Numbered from the stretch's first letter, positions 38,137 through 46,639 are shown. The stretch is 64,000 bases of DNA from Gammaproteobacteria bacterium (GCA_026197075.1 JAPHQV010000004.1:27192-91191), one strand, 5' to 3'. Numbers and translations: made by a program. The notes: generated by a model from the sequence alone, not told the origin.

Positions 38137-38343
38137 GTGCAGCCTTCTTTCCTTCAGGCGCCGAGTAGTAAGCCACCCTGATACGAACTGGCCTGCTTGA
38201 GGCAGGTGTGGTCTGAAACCGTATCGGCAAGGATCGCCATGCCTATAATCAACCTGCTTTGCCCGACTGCCTAAGCCAGAACAAGTCCAACAGGATCAGA
38301 ATGATACCAGAGGTCACCCCGGCATTTACGAACCACCGGTATG

Positions 38344-39744
38344 TCAGGCAACCGGGCCCTGGTACGCAGGCAGCCAGATCTCGACACACAAGCCGGACTG
38401 GCCATCGGGACGGTCATGGAGTGACAGGGTGCCACCATGCACTTCACATATTCGCTGTGCAATCGCCAGCCCCAGCCCGGCACCAAGCCCCTGGCGCTGA
38501 TCCAGGCGCACGAAGCGATCCAGGGCACGCGCACGATCCTTCGACGCAATACCCGGGCCATGGTCGCACAAGCGAATCCGGAAACCGCCTTCAGCGGCAT
38601 CGAGCATGGTTTCGACGGTGCTTCCCGGCGGGCAGTACTGGATGGCGTTGGCCAGCAGGGAGCGCAGCAGTGCGCTGATCAGGGCGCTGTGACAAGAGAT
38701 CATGGCCTCGCGGGTACTGTTGTCGAGACTGGGTTCGATATCCTTCTGCAGCGCCAGTGGCGTGACATCCGCGATGCTCTGCTCCAGGATGGCCGCCAGA
38801 TCCTGCCTATCCGGCCCGAAATCCACCCCCGCGTCCACCCTGCTCAGCAGCAGCATCTGTTCGACCAGGTGCACCATGCGGTCGACCGATTGCAGCAAAT
38901 CCTCGAACTGCCGCGGGTCACGCGCGCAGGCCTGCTCCAGGTTCAAGCGCAATGTTGCCAGGGGAGTACGCAGCTCATGGGCCGCATCGGCCGAGAAACG
39001 CCGTTCCCGCTCCAGAGCCTCGTCCAGCCTGTGCAGCAGGCCATTGATCGCGCCCACCAGTCCGGTCACCTCCTGTGGGGCATGCCGGTCATCCAGGGGA
39101 TGGATCGCTTCCGGGGCCATGTGGCGCACCAATCCTTCCAGGCGGTTCAGGGGTCGAATACTCAGCCGGATGGTCACTACCACGGCCACCGTCAGCAACG
39201 GCAGTGCGAGCAGCAGGGGCAGGACATTGCCGATTGCCAGATCCTCGCTCAGTTCCGAGCGGATGTCCTCGCGCTGGGCGGTGCGGATCCAGTAGCCGGT
39301 ATCCGCATCCCGTAAGGTGAAGGTGCGCCAGGAGTAGCCGGTGGATTCGACCCAGGAGTAGCCCGGCACCAGCTTCAGATCCTCGGTCGTGACCAGGGTG
39401 TCGAGCAGCGGCTCGCCTTGCGGTGACCAGATCTCAAAGGCAATCTTTTTTTCATATTTGTGTCCCTGCCCGCCGGGCAGCTCCTCATCGAAGTCACTGT
39501 TGGCATCGCCCACCGCGCCGGCATGGAGGGTTTCTTCCAGGATATGGGAGAGCGGCTCCGGCGAACGGGTCTCCACCAGGTAGCGCACCAGGCCCTGAAC
39601 GACACGGGTATGCTGCGCGAGCTCGGCATCGAACAGCTCCTCCAGTTCGTGGTTGCTCTCGAAATAGCTCCAGGCGGCCGCCATCAGGACGATCAACAGG
39701 ACCGTGGTGGTCACCAGCAGGGTCAGGGTGCGGGTCAGGGACAT
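38344..39744 (-). CDS. Sensor histidine kinase, QseC/PmrB type
   Basis: Inner-membrane kinase of 466 residues. Helix 1 about 8-28, periplasmic domain about 29-165, helix 2 about 168-190, HAMP linker, H-box SADAAHELRTPLATL near 250, then NAIQYCPPGS (N-box), DHGPGI and GAGLGLAI. The layout and partner match the QseBC/PmrAB class that responds to envelope signals, metal ions or cationic peptides. The start overlaps the regulator gene's end by 10 nt. The signal cannot be deduced. Confidence 0.92.
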   Translation of the reverse strand: MSLTRTLTLLVTTTVLLIVLMAAAWSYFESNHELEELFDAELAQHTRVVQGLVRYLVETRSPEPLSHILEETLHAGAVGDANSDFDEELPGGQGHKYEKKIAFEIWSPQGEPLLDTLVTTEDLKLVPGYSWVESTGYSWRTFTLRDADTGYWIRTAQREDIRSELSEDLAIGNVLPLLLALPLLTVAVVVTIRLSIRPLNRLEGLVRHMAPEAIHPLDDRHAPQEVTGLVGAINGLLHRLDEALERERRFSADAAHELRTPLATLRLNLEQACARDPRQFEDLLQSVDRMVHLVEQMLLLSRVDAGVDFGPDRQDLAAILEQSIADVTPLALQKDIEPSLDNSTREAMISCHSALISALLRSLLANAIQYCPPGSTVETMLDAAEGGFRIRLCDHGPGIASKDRARALDRFVRLDQRQGLGAGLGLAIAQRICEVHGGTLSLHDRPDGQSGLCVEIWLPAYQGPVA

Positions 39745-40427
39745 GGCGGACGTCCGCAGCACCCGGCCGCCTCGGCATCGAGCAGGTAGCCCACGCCCCG
39801 CAGGGTACGGATGAGCGTCTTGCCGATGCGCCGCCGCAAATGGTGGATGTGCACTTCCAGGGCATTGCTCTCCACGCCCTGCTCCCATCCATACAGCTGC
39901 TCTTCCAGCCGCCGCCGGGTCGCCACCTGGCCCGGGTGGCGCATCAGGTACTGCAGGATCTGGAACTCGCTGCGCGGCAGCGTGACGACCTCGTCCCCCA
40001 CACGCAACTGGCCGGACTCGGTATCGAGGCTGAGTGCGCCGACGCTCAGCCCCGTCTCGGCCTTGCCGTCCCAGCGACGGGTGACGGCCCGGATCCGGGC
40101 CTTCAGCTCCGCCATGGCGAAGGGCTTGGTGAGGTAATCATCCGCCCCGGCATCCAGGCCCTGGAGTTTTTCCTCCAGGTCGGAACGGGCAGTCAGGATA
40201 ATGACCGGTGTCTGCACGCCCTGCCTGCGCATGGAGCGCAGGACCTCCAGGCCGTCGATCCTGGGCAGCGTCAGGTCGAGGAGCACCAGGTCGAAGTGCT
40301 CGTCGGGCAAGGCATTGAGCGCCAGCTGGCCATCGTCGAGCCAGTCCACGGTGTCCTGGCCATCCCGCAACATGCCCAGCATGGTCCTGGCGAGCAGGTG
40401 ATCATCCTCCACGAGCAGTATTCGCAT
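39735..40427 (-). CDS. OmpR-family response regulator, QseB/PmrA type
   Basis: 230 residues. Receiver domain 1-115 with acidic pair EDD at 7-9, phospho-acceptor in LVLLDLTLPRIDG and the Lys in LTKPF; winged-helix DNA-binding domain about 125-220 with LPRSEFQILQYLMRHPGQVATRRRLEEQLYG and a recognition helix ending VHIHHLRRRIG. This subgroup binds CTTAA-N6-CTTAA, and two such boxes lie just upstream of its start. The C-terminal tail has three Cys in AGCCGRPPC, an oddity. First gene of the two-component operon. Confidence 0.93.
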   Translation of the reverse strand: MRILLVEDDHLLARTMLGMLRDGQDTVDWLDDGQLALNALPDEHFDLVLLDLTLPRIDGLEVLRSMRRQGVQTPVIILTARSDLEEKLQGLDAGADDYLTKPFAMAELKARIRAVTRRWDGKAETGLSVGALSLDTESGQLRVGDEVVTLPRSEFQILQYLMRHPGQVATRRRLEEQLYGWEQGVESNALEVHIHHLRRRIGKTLIRTLRGVGYLLDAEAAGCCGRPPCP

Positions 40428-40493
40428 TGCCTTCCTTCAAGCCGTCGCCCTGGCAGGGTGGTTTCAGTGCCAGACCGAGTGTTGCACAGCCAC

Positions 40494-40509
40494 CTTAAGG
40501 CGGGCTTAA
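40494..40509. promoter_or_regulatory. PmrA/QseB box 1
   Basis: CTTAA-GGCGGG-CTTAA, a perfect direct repeat of the PmrA/QseB half-site with 6-nt spacing. It lies 67 nt upstream of the regulator's ATG, in the gap between the two divergent operons, and so could mediate autoregulation. Confidence 0.8.
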
Positions 40510-40526
40510 GAAAATTGCAGAGTCGC

Positions 40527-40542
40527 CTTAAGCCTGTCTTAA
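40527..40542. promoter_or_regulatory. PmrA/QseB box 2
   Basis: CTTAA-GCCTGT-CTTAA, a second perfect box 33 nt (about three helical turns) from box 1, and 47 nt before the ATG of the hemolysin-like gene. Same-face placement suggests cooperative binding and shared control of the five-gene operon. Confidence 0.82.
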
Positions 40543-40589
40543 GGCTGCGCCGGTACGCTGCAGTCCGTACCCCAAGGCAATGTCCCAGG

Positions 40590-41288
40590 ATGTCCGATAC
40601 CTTGACCCTCTCCGCTTCGTGCCTGCTCGACGCACCGGGAATCACCCCGCTCGTCGACTGTTCCGGCCGCCTGTTGTGCGAGGTGGCGCCCGGCTCGGGC
40701 GCGGCGGCCATGATCACGGATTTCATCCAGCGCCGCTTCCTGCAGGCCTATGGCGCCCGACCCGAGCTGCGCATTCCCCGGCTGCTGGCCCTGACCACGG
40801 GGAGGGGTTCGCTGCTCGCCGCCGTGGGCGTGCGCAACGCCGGCGACGAAAGGCTGTTTCTCGAGGATTACATCGATGCGCCGGTGGAAACCCTGGTGAC
40901 CGGCGATCCCCCCTTGCGGCGCAGCGAGCTGGCCGAGATCGCCCACCTGGCCGGAGTGGAGGCCGGTGTCAGTCGCTTCCTGTTCGCCGGCCTGACCCTG
41001 TGGCTGCGCGCGCAGGGGTACCGGTGGATCGCGTTCACGGGCACCGACCAGTTGCGCAACAGCTTCAACCGCATGGGGATTCCGACCAGCAGTATAGCGC
41101 CGGCCGATCCGGCCCGGCTAGCGGACGGCGGGCAGGGCTGGGGGGGCTACTACGACCACCATCCCGTGGTGATGACCGCGCACGTCGAGACCGGTTTCCA
41201 GGCACTGCAAGGGGCCGGATTGTTGCGCTGTACCAACTGGCTGACCGAACCCGTTGACCGGGGGGACCGCTGTGGTCACCTTGCCTGA
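40590..41288 (+). CDS. Thermostable-hemolysin family protein (GNAT-like)
   Basis: 232 residues, matching the T_hemolysin family: DFIQRRFLQAYGARPELRIPRLLAL, VGVRNAGDERLFLEDYIDAPVE, the ELAEIAHLAG motif and LGYRWIAFTGT-like strand followed by RNSFNRMGI. The family is named for a Vibrio lysin, but its fold resembles GNAT/acyl-homoserine-lactone synthases, so acyl transfer is more plausible than lysis here. No signal peptide, hence cytoplasmic. First gene of the operon next to two PmrA-type boxes; its end overlaps the ligase start by 17 nt. Confidence 0.82.
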   Translation: MSDTLTLSASCLLDAPGITPLVDCSGRLLCEVAPGSGAAAMITDFIQRRFLQAYGARPELRIPRLLALTTGRGSLLAAVGVRNAGDERLFLEDYIDAPVETLVTGDPPLRRSELAEIAHLAGVEAGVSRFLFAGLTLWLRAQGYRWIAFTGTDQLRNSFNRMGIPTSSIAPADPARLADGGQGWGGYYDHHPVVMTAHVETGFQALQGAGLLRCTNWLTEPVDRGDRCGHLA

Positions 41289-42810
41289 GCAGCTGCGCAA
41301 GCGGGCGGAGACCCAACCCGATGCCTTGGCACTGGTCGCACCCGGCGAGCGCCTGGATTACGGGGCCCTGTGGGGCGCGGTGCGCGAACTTTCCCAGGCG
41401 ATCCGGGCCACCGGCCTGCAACGTTTCGGCCTGTGCGGCGACAATGGACCGGGCTGGGCCGTGGCCGACCTGGCCTGCCTGCTGGCCGGTGTCGTCTGCG
41501 TGCCCGTCCCGGGGTTCTTTTCCGCTGCCCAGGTCCGGCACCTGGTCGATCGGGCCGGCCTCGAGGGACTGCTGTGGCCCGATGCCGACGCCAGCGGGGA
41601 CAAGAACCGAAGCCGGCTGACCGACCGGGCCTGGCTGCAAGCCCTGCCCTCAGCGGATACGCCGCCCTCCATACCCCCGGGTACCGCCAAGGTGACCTTC
41701 ACCTCCGGCAGCACCGGCACACCACAGGGGGTCTGTCTTTCCGCGCGGCACCTGGCCGCCACCACCGCCGCACTCGGGAAGCGCCTGGCGGGGCTCCCGC
41801 TGCGTCACCACCTGTGCCTCCTGCCCCTGGCCACGCTGCTGGAGAACATCGCCGGGTTGTACCTGCCCCTGTCCATGGGCGCCACGGTGGAACTCCGGCC
41901 CCTGGAGTCCCTGGGCATGACCGGCAGCAGCCGGCTCGATGCGGAGCGCCTGCTCCATGCCCTGCACCAGGCGCGGCCGGATTCGCTGATCCTGGTGCCC
42001 GAACTGGCCGCCGTGCTGGTCGCGGCCGGGGAACGGGGACTGCTGGAGGAACTGGATTTCCGCTTCCTGGCCGTGGGCGGCGGCAAGGTCTCGCCACAAC
42101 TGCTGGCGCGCGCAGCGGCGATCGACCTGCCCCTCTACGAAGGCTACGGCCTGTCCGAATGCGGCTCGGTGGTGTCGCTGAACATCCCCGGAGACAATCG
42201 ACCAGGCTCCGTAGGCCGGCCCCTCGACCACCTACGGGTCGCGGTCCAGGGGGACCGGGAGATCCGGATTATTGGCAACACCCATCTCGGCTACCTGGGC
42301 GAGCCCGAGACCGCCGGCGCGGACCTCGCCACCGGCGACCTGGGATACCTGGATCGCGATGGCTACCTGCATGTGGACGGACGCCGCAAGAACCTGCTGA
42401 TCACCGGCTTCGGCCGCAACCTCAGCCCCGAGTGGCTGGAGAGTGAACTGCAGCAGGCCTTGCAGATCCCCCAGGTGCTGGTATTCGGGGATGGCGAGCC
42501 CCATCCCTCCGCCCTGTTGGTCGTCCCGGACCTCCGCCCGGCGGACGCGATCCATGCGGCCGTGCGCGAACTGAACCGGCGCCTGCCCGACTACGCCCGC
42601 CTGGCACGGGTTTACGTGCGACACCAGCCGCTGGGCCGGGCGGACGGCCACCTGACCGGCAACGGCCGCCTGGCGCGGGCGCGGATCCTCGCTGACCTGC
42701 CCGGACTACTGGCGCACAGTCAGGCGCTGCAGATCCACACACCGGACCTGGCCGCGGAATATCGCGCGGCCCATCACGACCCCGCCTGCCCTGCCCCAAC
42801 CAGCCCCTGA
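41272..42810 (+). CDS. AMP-forming acyl ligase, atypical active site
   Basis: ANL-superfamily adenylating enzyme, 512 residues. Core motifs: TSGSTGTPQG near 144-153 (usual Lys replaced by Gln), YEGYGLSECG, TGDLGYLDRDGYLHVDGRRKNLLITGFGRNLSPEWLE (long-chain acyl-CoA synthetase style), and the A10 loop near 461 reading TGNGRLAR, with Arg at the catalytic Lys position. It probably activates a fatty or aryl acid for the neighbouring GNAT-like or diiron enzyme, though adenylation efficiency is uncertain. The GTG at 41272 with GGGGGGA upstream is preferred over a TTG at 41254. Confidence 0.85.
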   Translation: MVTLPEQLRKRAETQPDALALVAPGERLDYGALWGAVRELSQAIRATGLQRFGLCGDNGPGWAVADLACLLAGVVCVPVPGFFSAAQVRHLVDRAGLEGLLWPDADASGDKNRSRLTDRAWLQALPSADTPPSIPPGTAKVTFTSGSTGTPQGVCLSARHLAATTAALGKRLAGLPLRHHLCLLPLATLLENIAGLYLPLSMGATVELRPLESLGMTGSSRLDAERLLHALHQARPDSLILVPELAAVLVAAGERGLLEELDFRFLAVGGGKVSPQLLARAAAIDLPLYEGYGLSECGSVVSLNIPGDNRPGSVGRPLDHLRVAVQGDREIRIIGNTHLGYLGEPETAGADLATGDLGYLDRDGYLHVDGRRKNLLITGFGRNLSPEWLESELQQALQIPQVLVFGDGEPHPSALLVVPDLRPADAIHAAVRELNRRLPDYARLARVYVRHQPLGRADGHLTGNGRLARARILADLPGLLAHSQALQIHTPDLAAEYRAAHHDPACPAPTSP

Positions 42811-42824
42811 ACAGAGGAGACGCC

Positions 42825-43508
42825 ATGACTTTTTTCGACATCCTGCAACGCGACACCGCGGAGGCCCGCCTGCACCTGACCGGTGCACCGGTGATCCGCG
42901 CCATTGCCCAGGGGCGCTTCGACCTGAACGGCTACACCTGGTTCCTGACCCAGGCCTACCACCACGTCAAACACACCGTGCCCTTGATGATGGCCTGCGG
43001 CGCACGCCTGCCGGAGCGCCTGGAGTTCGCGCGCCAGGCCCTGGTCCCCTATATCGAGGAGGAATACGGCCATCACGAATGGATCCTGGATGACCTGGAG
43101 GCCTGCGGTTGCGACCGCGAAGGGATCCGCCGAGGCACGCCCGACCTGCCCATCCGTCTGATGGTGTCCTTCCTGTACGACCAGATCGCCCGCGGCAATC
43201 CCGCCGCCTTCTTCGGCATGGTGCAGGTGCTGGAAGGCACCAGCGTCGAGCTGGCCACGCCCCTCGGCCGGCAGATCCAGCAACACCTGGGCCTGCCCGA
43301 CCAGGCCTTCCACTACCTGTACTCCCATGGCGCCCTGGACCAGGACCACTTCCAGTTTTTCCGCGGCCTCATGAATCAGGTCACGGAAGCGGAGGATCAG
43401 GCGGCGATCCTCGACAGCGCCCGGGTGGTGTATCGCCTGTATGGCGACATGCTGCACGGCATCCCGCTGCCGCATAACGACGAGGAAAAACACCATGCGG
43501 CTGCATGA
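42825..43508 (+). CDS. Heme-oxygenase-like diiron oxidase/oxygenase
   Basis: All-helical protein of 227 residues in the iron-containing redox (HDO) family, relatives of TenA, UndA and SznF. Candidate metal ligands are conserved in spacing: His in QAYHHVKH (46-50), ExxH in EEEYGHHEW (80-83), Glu in VLEGTSVE (137) and HxxxDxxH in SHGALDQDH (168-175). It lacks the TenA thiaminase Cys pattern, so oxidative chemistry on an acyl or amino substrate is inferred. It begins 14 nt after the ligase stop with AGAGGAG as ribosome site, and overlaps the dehydrogenase start by 14 nt. Confidence 0.85.
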   Translation: MTFFDILQRDTAEARLHLTGAPVIRAIAQGRFDLNGYTWFLTQAYHHVKHTVPLMMACGARLPERLEFARQALVPYIEEEYGHHEWILDDLEACGCDREGIRRGTPDLPIRLMVSFLYDQIARGNPAAFFGMVQVLEGTSVELATPLGRQIQQHLGLPDQAFHYLYSHGALDQDHFQFFRGLMNQVTEAEDQAAILDSARVVYRLYGDMLHGIPLPHNDEEKHHAAA

Positions 43509-44274
43509 CCGCGTCTTCCTGCTCCTGGGCGGCACCGGCGGGATCGGCCAGGCCCTGGCCGAGGCGCTGGTCGCGGCGGGTGCCCGCGTCATCGTGACGT
43601 CCCGGAACCCGAATGAGAAGCCCCGCGACCGGGTGCATCGCGTGCAACTGGACCTCGCCGCCCGGGACCTGGATCGGCGGTTGGCGCAGCTGTCGGAACA
43701 CTACCCGGAGATCGACGGCGTGATTCACTGTGCCGGGCTGAACCGGTTCGCGGCCGTGGAGGAACTGCCGGTCCAGGCGCTCGATGACCTGCTGGCCGTC
43801 AACCTGCGCAGCGCCATGCTGGTGGCCCGGCACTTCGTTCCCCGCTTCCGCCGCACTGGGGTCGGCGCCCTGGTCTTCATCGGTTCGACCTTCGGCAGCA
43901 TCGGCTATCCCGGTTACAGCGCCTATTGCGCCAGCAAGTTCGGCCTGCGCGGCTTTGCCGAGGCCCTCGGCCGGGAACTGGCGGATGCCCCGCTCCAGGT
44001 GTTGTACGTGGCGCCGCGTGCTACTTCCACGCCCATGAATTCCGCAGCGGTCAACGCCCTCAACAAGACCCTGGGCAACCGCATGGACAGCCCGCAGGCC
44101 GTGGCGGAGCAGATCCTCCGGGCCATGCACAAGGATCAGCGCCGCCGCTTCCTCGGCTGGCCGGAACGATTCTTCGTCCTGCTCAATGGCCTGCTGCCGC
44201 GCCTGGTGGACAAGGCCATGTTTCAACAACTGCCGGTCATCCGGCGCTACCTGAATACGGAGACCGTCCCATGA
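43495..44274 (+). CDS. Short-chain dehydrogenase/reductase
   Basis: 259 residues with the classical SDR pattern: cofactor motif LGGTGGIGQ near 11-19, an NAG-like HCAG, active-site Ser in FIGSTFGS and YSAYCASK with the Tyr and Lys. PRATSTPMN follows. The last 60 residues (RRRFLGWPERFFVLLNGLLPRLVDKAM) suggest membrane association, as in 3-oxoacyl or sphinganine-type reductases that act on long-chain lipids. It would reduce a carbonyl made by the upstream enzymes. Start overlaps the diiron gene by 14 nt, and its stop overlaps the next ATG. Confidence 0.9.
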   Translation: MRLHDRVFLLLGGTGGIGQALAEALVAAGARVIVTSRNPNEKPRDRVHRVQLDLAARDLDRRLAQLSEHYPEIDGVIHCAGLNRFAAVEELPVQALDDLLAVNLRSAMLVARHFVPRFRRTGVGALVFIGSTFGSIGYPGYSAYCASKFGLRGFAEALGRELADAPLQVLYVAPRATSTPMNSAAVNALNKTLGNRMDSPQAVAEQILRAMHKDQRRRFLGWPERFFVLLNGLLPRLVDKAMFQQLPVIRRYLNTETVP

Positions 44275-44888
44275 AATCTGTCATTGCCACCCTGATGCTG
44301 CTCGTCGCACTGTCCGCCGGCGCGGCCACGCCCCCAGACCTGCTGGAGATCCAGCAGCGCTGGGCCCGGATCCAGTACCAGCTTCCCGAAAAAGAGCGGG
44401 CACCCGCCTTCGAGCAGCTGGCACTGGAGGCACGCGCCCTGGTGGAGGCCCACCCGCAACAGGCCGAACCGCTGATCTGGCAGGGGATCGTGCTCAGTAC
44501 CTGGGCCGGCGCCAAGGGCGGGCTGGGCGCGCTCAAGCTGGTGAAGGAGGCGCGCCAATCGCTGGAAGCCGCCCTCACCCTCGACGAGACCGCGCTGCAG
44601 GGCTCTGCCCATACCTCCCTGGGCAGTCTCTACTACCAGGTGCCCGGCTGGCCGCTGGGGTTCGGGGATGACGAGAAGGCGGAGCATCACCTGCAAAAGG
44701 CGCTGGGCATCAACCCGAACGGTATCGATCCCAATTTCTTCTTCGGCGATTTCCTCCTCACCCAGGGCAAGCCGGAACGCGCGCGTCCGTACCTGGACAA
44801 GGCGCTCCGGGCGCCGGCGCGGCCGGGACGGGAAGTGGCCGATACCGGTCGCCGCGAGGAGATTCGTGCCCGGCTCGACAAGCTCTGA
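44271..44888 (+). CDS. Exported TPR protein of the hemolysin-like operon
   Basis: 205 residues with a signal peptide (about 1-20, LMLLVALSAGAA) and TPR-like helical repeats: AEPLIWQGIVLSTWAGAKGGLGALKLVKEARQSLEAAL (about 65-102), GSAHTSLGSLYYQVPGWPLGFGDDEKAEHHLQKAL and a third ending FFFGDFLLTQGKPERARPYLDKAL. It lies in the periplasm and probably scaffolds or carries something made by the operon; such proteins recur beside T_hemolysin genes. Coupled to the dehydrogenase by an ATGA overlap; last gene of the operon. Confidence 0.82.
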   Translation: MKSVIATLMLLVALSAGAATPPDLLEIQQRWARIQYQLPEKERAPAFEQLALEARALVEAHPQQAEPLIWQGIVLSTWAGAKGGLGALKLVKEARQSLEAALTLDETALQGSAHTSLGSLYYQVPGWPLGFGDDEKAEHHLQKALGINPNGIDPNFFFGDFLLTQGKPERARPYLDKALRAPARPGREVADTGRREEIRARLDKL

Positions 44889-44901
44889 TTGTGCCGCCCC
44901 T

Positions 44902-45594
44902 TTAATGGGCTGTCACACCAAACAGGGAGCCGACCCCTGCCGTCAGGGCCATCGCCAGGGCACCCCAGAAGGTCACCCGCGCGGCGGCGATCATCACTGG
45001 AGCACCGCCGACGCGGGCCGCCAGGGAACCCAGCAGCGCAAGTGACAACAAGGAGATGCCGGAAACAGCCCACATCAGCACAGGCAAGGGAGCCAGGATG
45101 ACCGCCAGGAGCGGCAGGCCGGCGCCGACGGCAAAGGTGCTGGCGGAGGACAACGCCGCCTGAATCGGGCGCGCACTCAAGGCGTCGGAGATACCCAGTT
45201 CGTCCCGTGCATGGGCGCCAAGCGCATCATGCGTCATCAACTGGGTAGCCACCTGCGCAGCCAGGGATGCATCCAGCCCGCGTTTCATGTAGATGGCCGC
45301 CAATTCCGCATGCTCGTGCCGGGGGTCCGCCAGCAATTCCCGGCGTTCCCGCTCCAGATCCGCCTGCTCGGTATCGGCCTGCGAACGCACCGATACATAC
45401 TCGCCGGCCGCCATCGACATGGCGCCCGCGACCAGGCCGGCAACCCCCGCGATCAGGACATTCTCCGAACTCGTACCTGCCGCCGCCACGCCCATGACGA
45501 GACTGGCGGTGGAAACGATGCCATCATTCGCACCCAGCACCGCCGCGCGGAGCCACCCGGTGCGATGCGTCCTGTGTCTTTCCTTGTGTCTCAT
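44902..45594 (-). CDS. VIT1/CCC1-family metal transporter
   Basis: 230 residues with five predicted helices: VLGANDGIVSTASLVMGVAAAG near 20-40 and GAMSMAAGEYVSVRSQADTE, the pattern of VIT1/CCC1 iron or manganese transporters, where the DG and E residues line the ion path. The cytosolic loop DLERERRELLADPRHEHAELAAIYMKRGL has acidic and His residues that could bind metal. Convergent with the TPR gene, 13 nt apart; likely exports Fe(II) or Mn(II). Start at 45594; the ribosome site is weak. Confidence 0.87.
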   Translation of the reverse strand: MRHKERHRTHRTGWLRAAVLGANDGIVSTASLVMGVAAAGTSSENVLIAGVAGLVAGAMSMAAGEYVSVRSQADTEQADLERERRELLADPRHEHAELAAIYMKRGLDASLAAQVATQLMTHDALGAHARDELGISDALSARPIQAALSSASTFAVGAGLPLLAVILAPLPVLMWAVSGISLLSLALLGSLAARVGGAPVMIAAARVTFWGALAMALTAGVGSLFGVTAH

Positions 45595-45599
45595 GATCG

Positions 45600-46004
45600 C
45601 TACTCCGGACCCACCCGGAACAGGGGATTATGGGCCACTTCCCAAAGATAGCCGTCGGGGTCCGCGAAGTAGCCCGCATACCCGCCCCAGTCCGTCTTCT
45701 GGCCGGGCTTCACCAGCTTCGCTCCCGCCGCGACTGCCTCGTCGAGCACGGAATCCACGGCCGCTTCAGAATCCACGTTATGGGCGATGGCGATCCCGCT
45801 GAAACCGCTACCCTCAGGTGCGACCCCGGCATCCCCGGCAAGGGCGTCACGGCCATACAGGCCCAACCAGGTGCCATTGAGGGTAAAGAAGGCCACCTCG
45901 GGTGGCGATTCCATCCTGGGAAAACCGAGGCCCTGCCCATAGAAACGAATGGATGCCGCAAGATCGCGGACCCCGAGGGTGAGCATGCTGATCCTGGGTT
46001 TCAT
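45600..46004 (-). CDS. Glyoxalase-fold (VOC) protein
   Basis: 134 residues, two beta-alpha-beta-beta-beta modules: PRISMLTLGVRDLAASIRFYGQGLGF and GFSGIAIAHNVDSEAAVDSVLDEAVAAGA, ending YAGYFADPDGYLWEVAHNP with the usual metal-binding Glu. VOC proteins include glyoxalases, antibiotic-resistance proteins and dioxygenases; function cannot be assigned. Six nt upstream of the VIT1-like gene, so probably in one transcript. Confidence 0.88.
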   Translation of the reverse strand: MKPRISMLTLGVRDLAASIRFYGQGLGFPRMESPPEVAFFTLNGTWLGLYGRDALAGDAGVAPEGSGFSGIAIAHNVDSEAAVDSVLDEAVAAGAKLVKPGQKTDWGGYAGYFADPDGYLWEVAHNPLFRVGPE

Positions 46005-46048
46005 GGGAACCTCCCGGCGATGAGGAACCGCGCTCGGCGCGGCAGAAA

Positions 46049-46639
46049 TCAGGAACTTCCGTCCCCTTTGGGGGCGGTGTTGCGGCTCGCAAGATAATAG
46101 CCCACCTCCCCCGCTGTCTTGCCGCGATGCATCCGCCAGCCTTCCGGCAGCGCGGGCTCACCCAGTTCACGTTCCGCCTCGAGGTAGATCCAGGCGCGCG
46201 GGGCGAGCCAGTCGTGGGTGGCGAGGCGTTCGCAGCAGGGTTGCAACAGACCCTGGTGAAAAGGGGGGTCGAGGAAGACGATATCGTAAGGCTCGGCGGG
46301 ACCGCCGAGGTATTGCAGGGCGTCGGCCTGTAGTACTTCCACACCACTGGCGCGCAGGGTGGCGCAGTGTTCGCGCAGCAGGTGCACCACGGCAGGAGCG
46401 GTATCCAGCATCACCACCTTGCGTGCGCCACGCGAGGCGGCTTCCAGGCCGAGGGCGCCACTGCCGGCGAACAGATCCAGGCAACGGGCACCGGGCAGGT
46501 ATGGCGCCAGCCAGTTGAACAGGGTTTCGCGGATGCGGTCACCGGTGGGACGCAGTCCGGGCAGGTCGGCGAAGGCGAGTTTGCGGCCACGCCATTCACC
46601 GCCGATGATGCGCAGCTGGTTGCGCGGACCGCGTGCCAT
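46049..46639 (-). CDS. rsmD: 16S rRNA (guanine966-N2)-methyltransferase
   Basis: 196 residues. Starts MARGPRNQLRIIGGEWRGRKL, with SAM-binding CLDLFAGSGALGLEAASRGA near 52-71 and the catalytic motif DIVFLDPPF (DPPY-type). It methylates G966 in 16S rRNA of the small subunit. The start lies 4 nt after the M16 peptidase stop, so it shares that operon; next to ftsYEX as in Pseudomonas. The frame upstream of 46639 is the peptidase shadow. Confidence 0.96.
   Translation of the reverse strand: MARGPRNQLRIIGGEWRGRKLAFADLPGLRPTGDRIRETLFNWLAPYLPGARCLDLFAGSGALGLEAASRGARKVVMLDTAPAVVHLLREHCATLRASGVEVLQADALQYLGGPAEPYDIVFLDPPFHQGLLQPCCERLATHDWLAPRAWIYLEAERELGEPALPEGWRMHRGKTAGEVGYYLASRNTAPKGDGSS

Noticed and set aside
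39423..41288. A 621-residue frame including the hemolysin-like protein
   Set aside because: The part before 40590 is opposite the two-component genes and crosses the PmrA boxes; only the final 232 residues are real.
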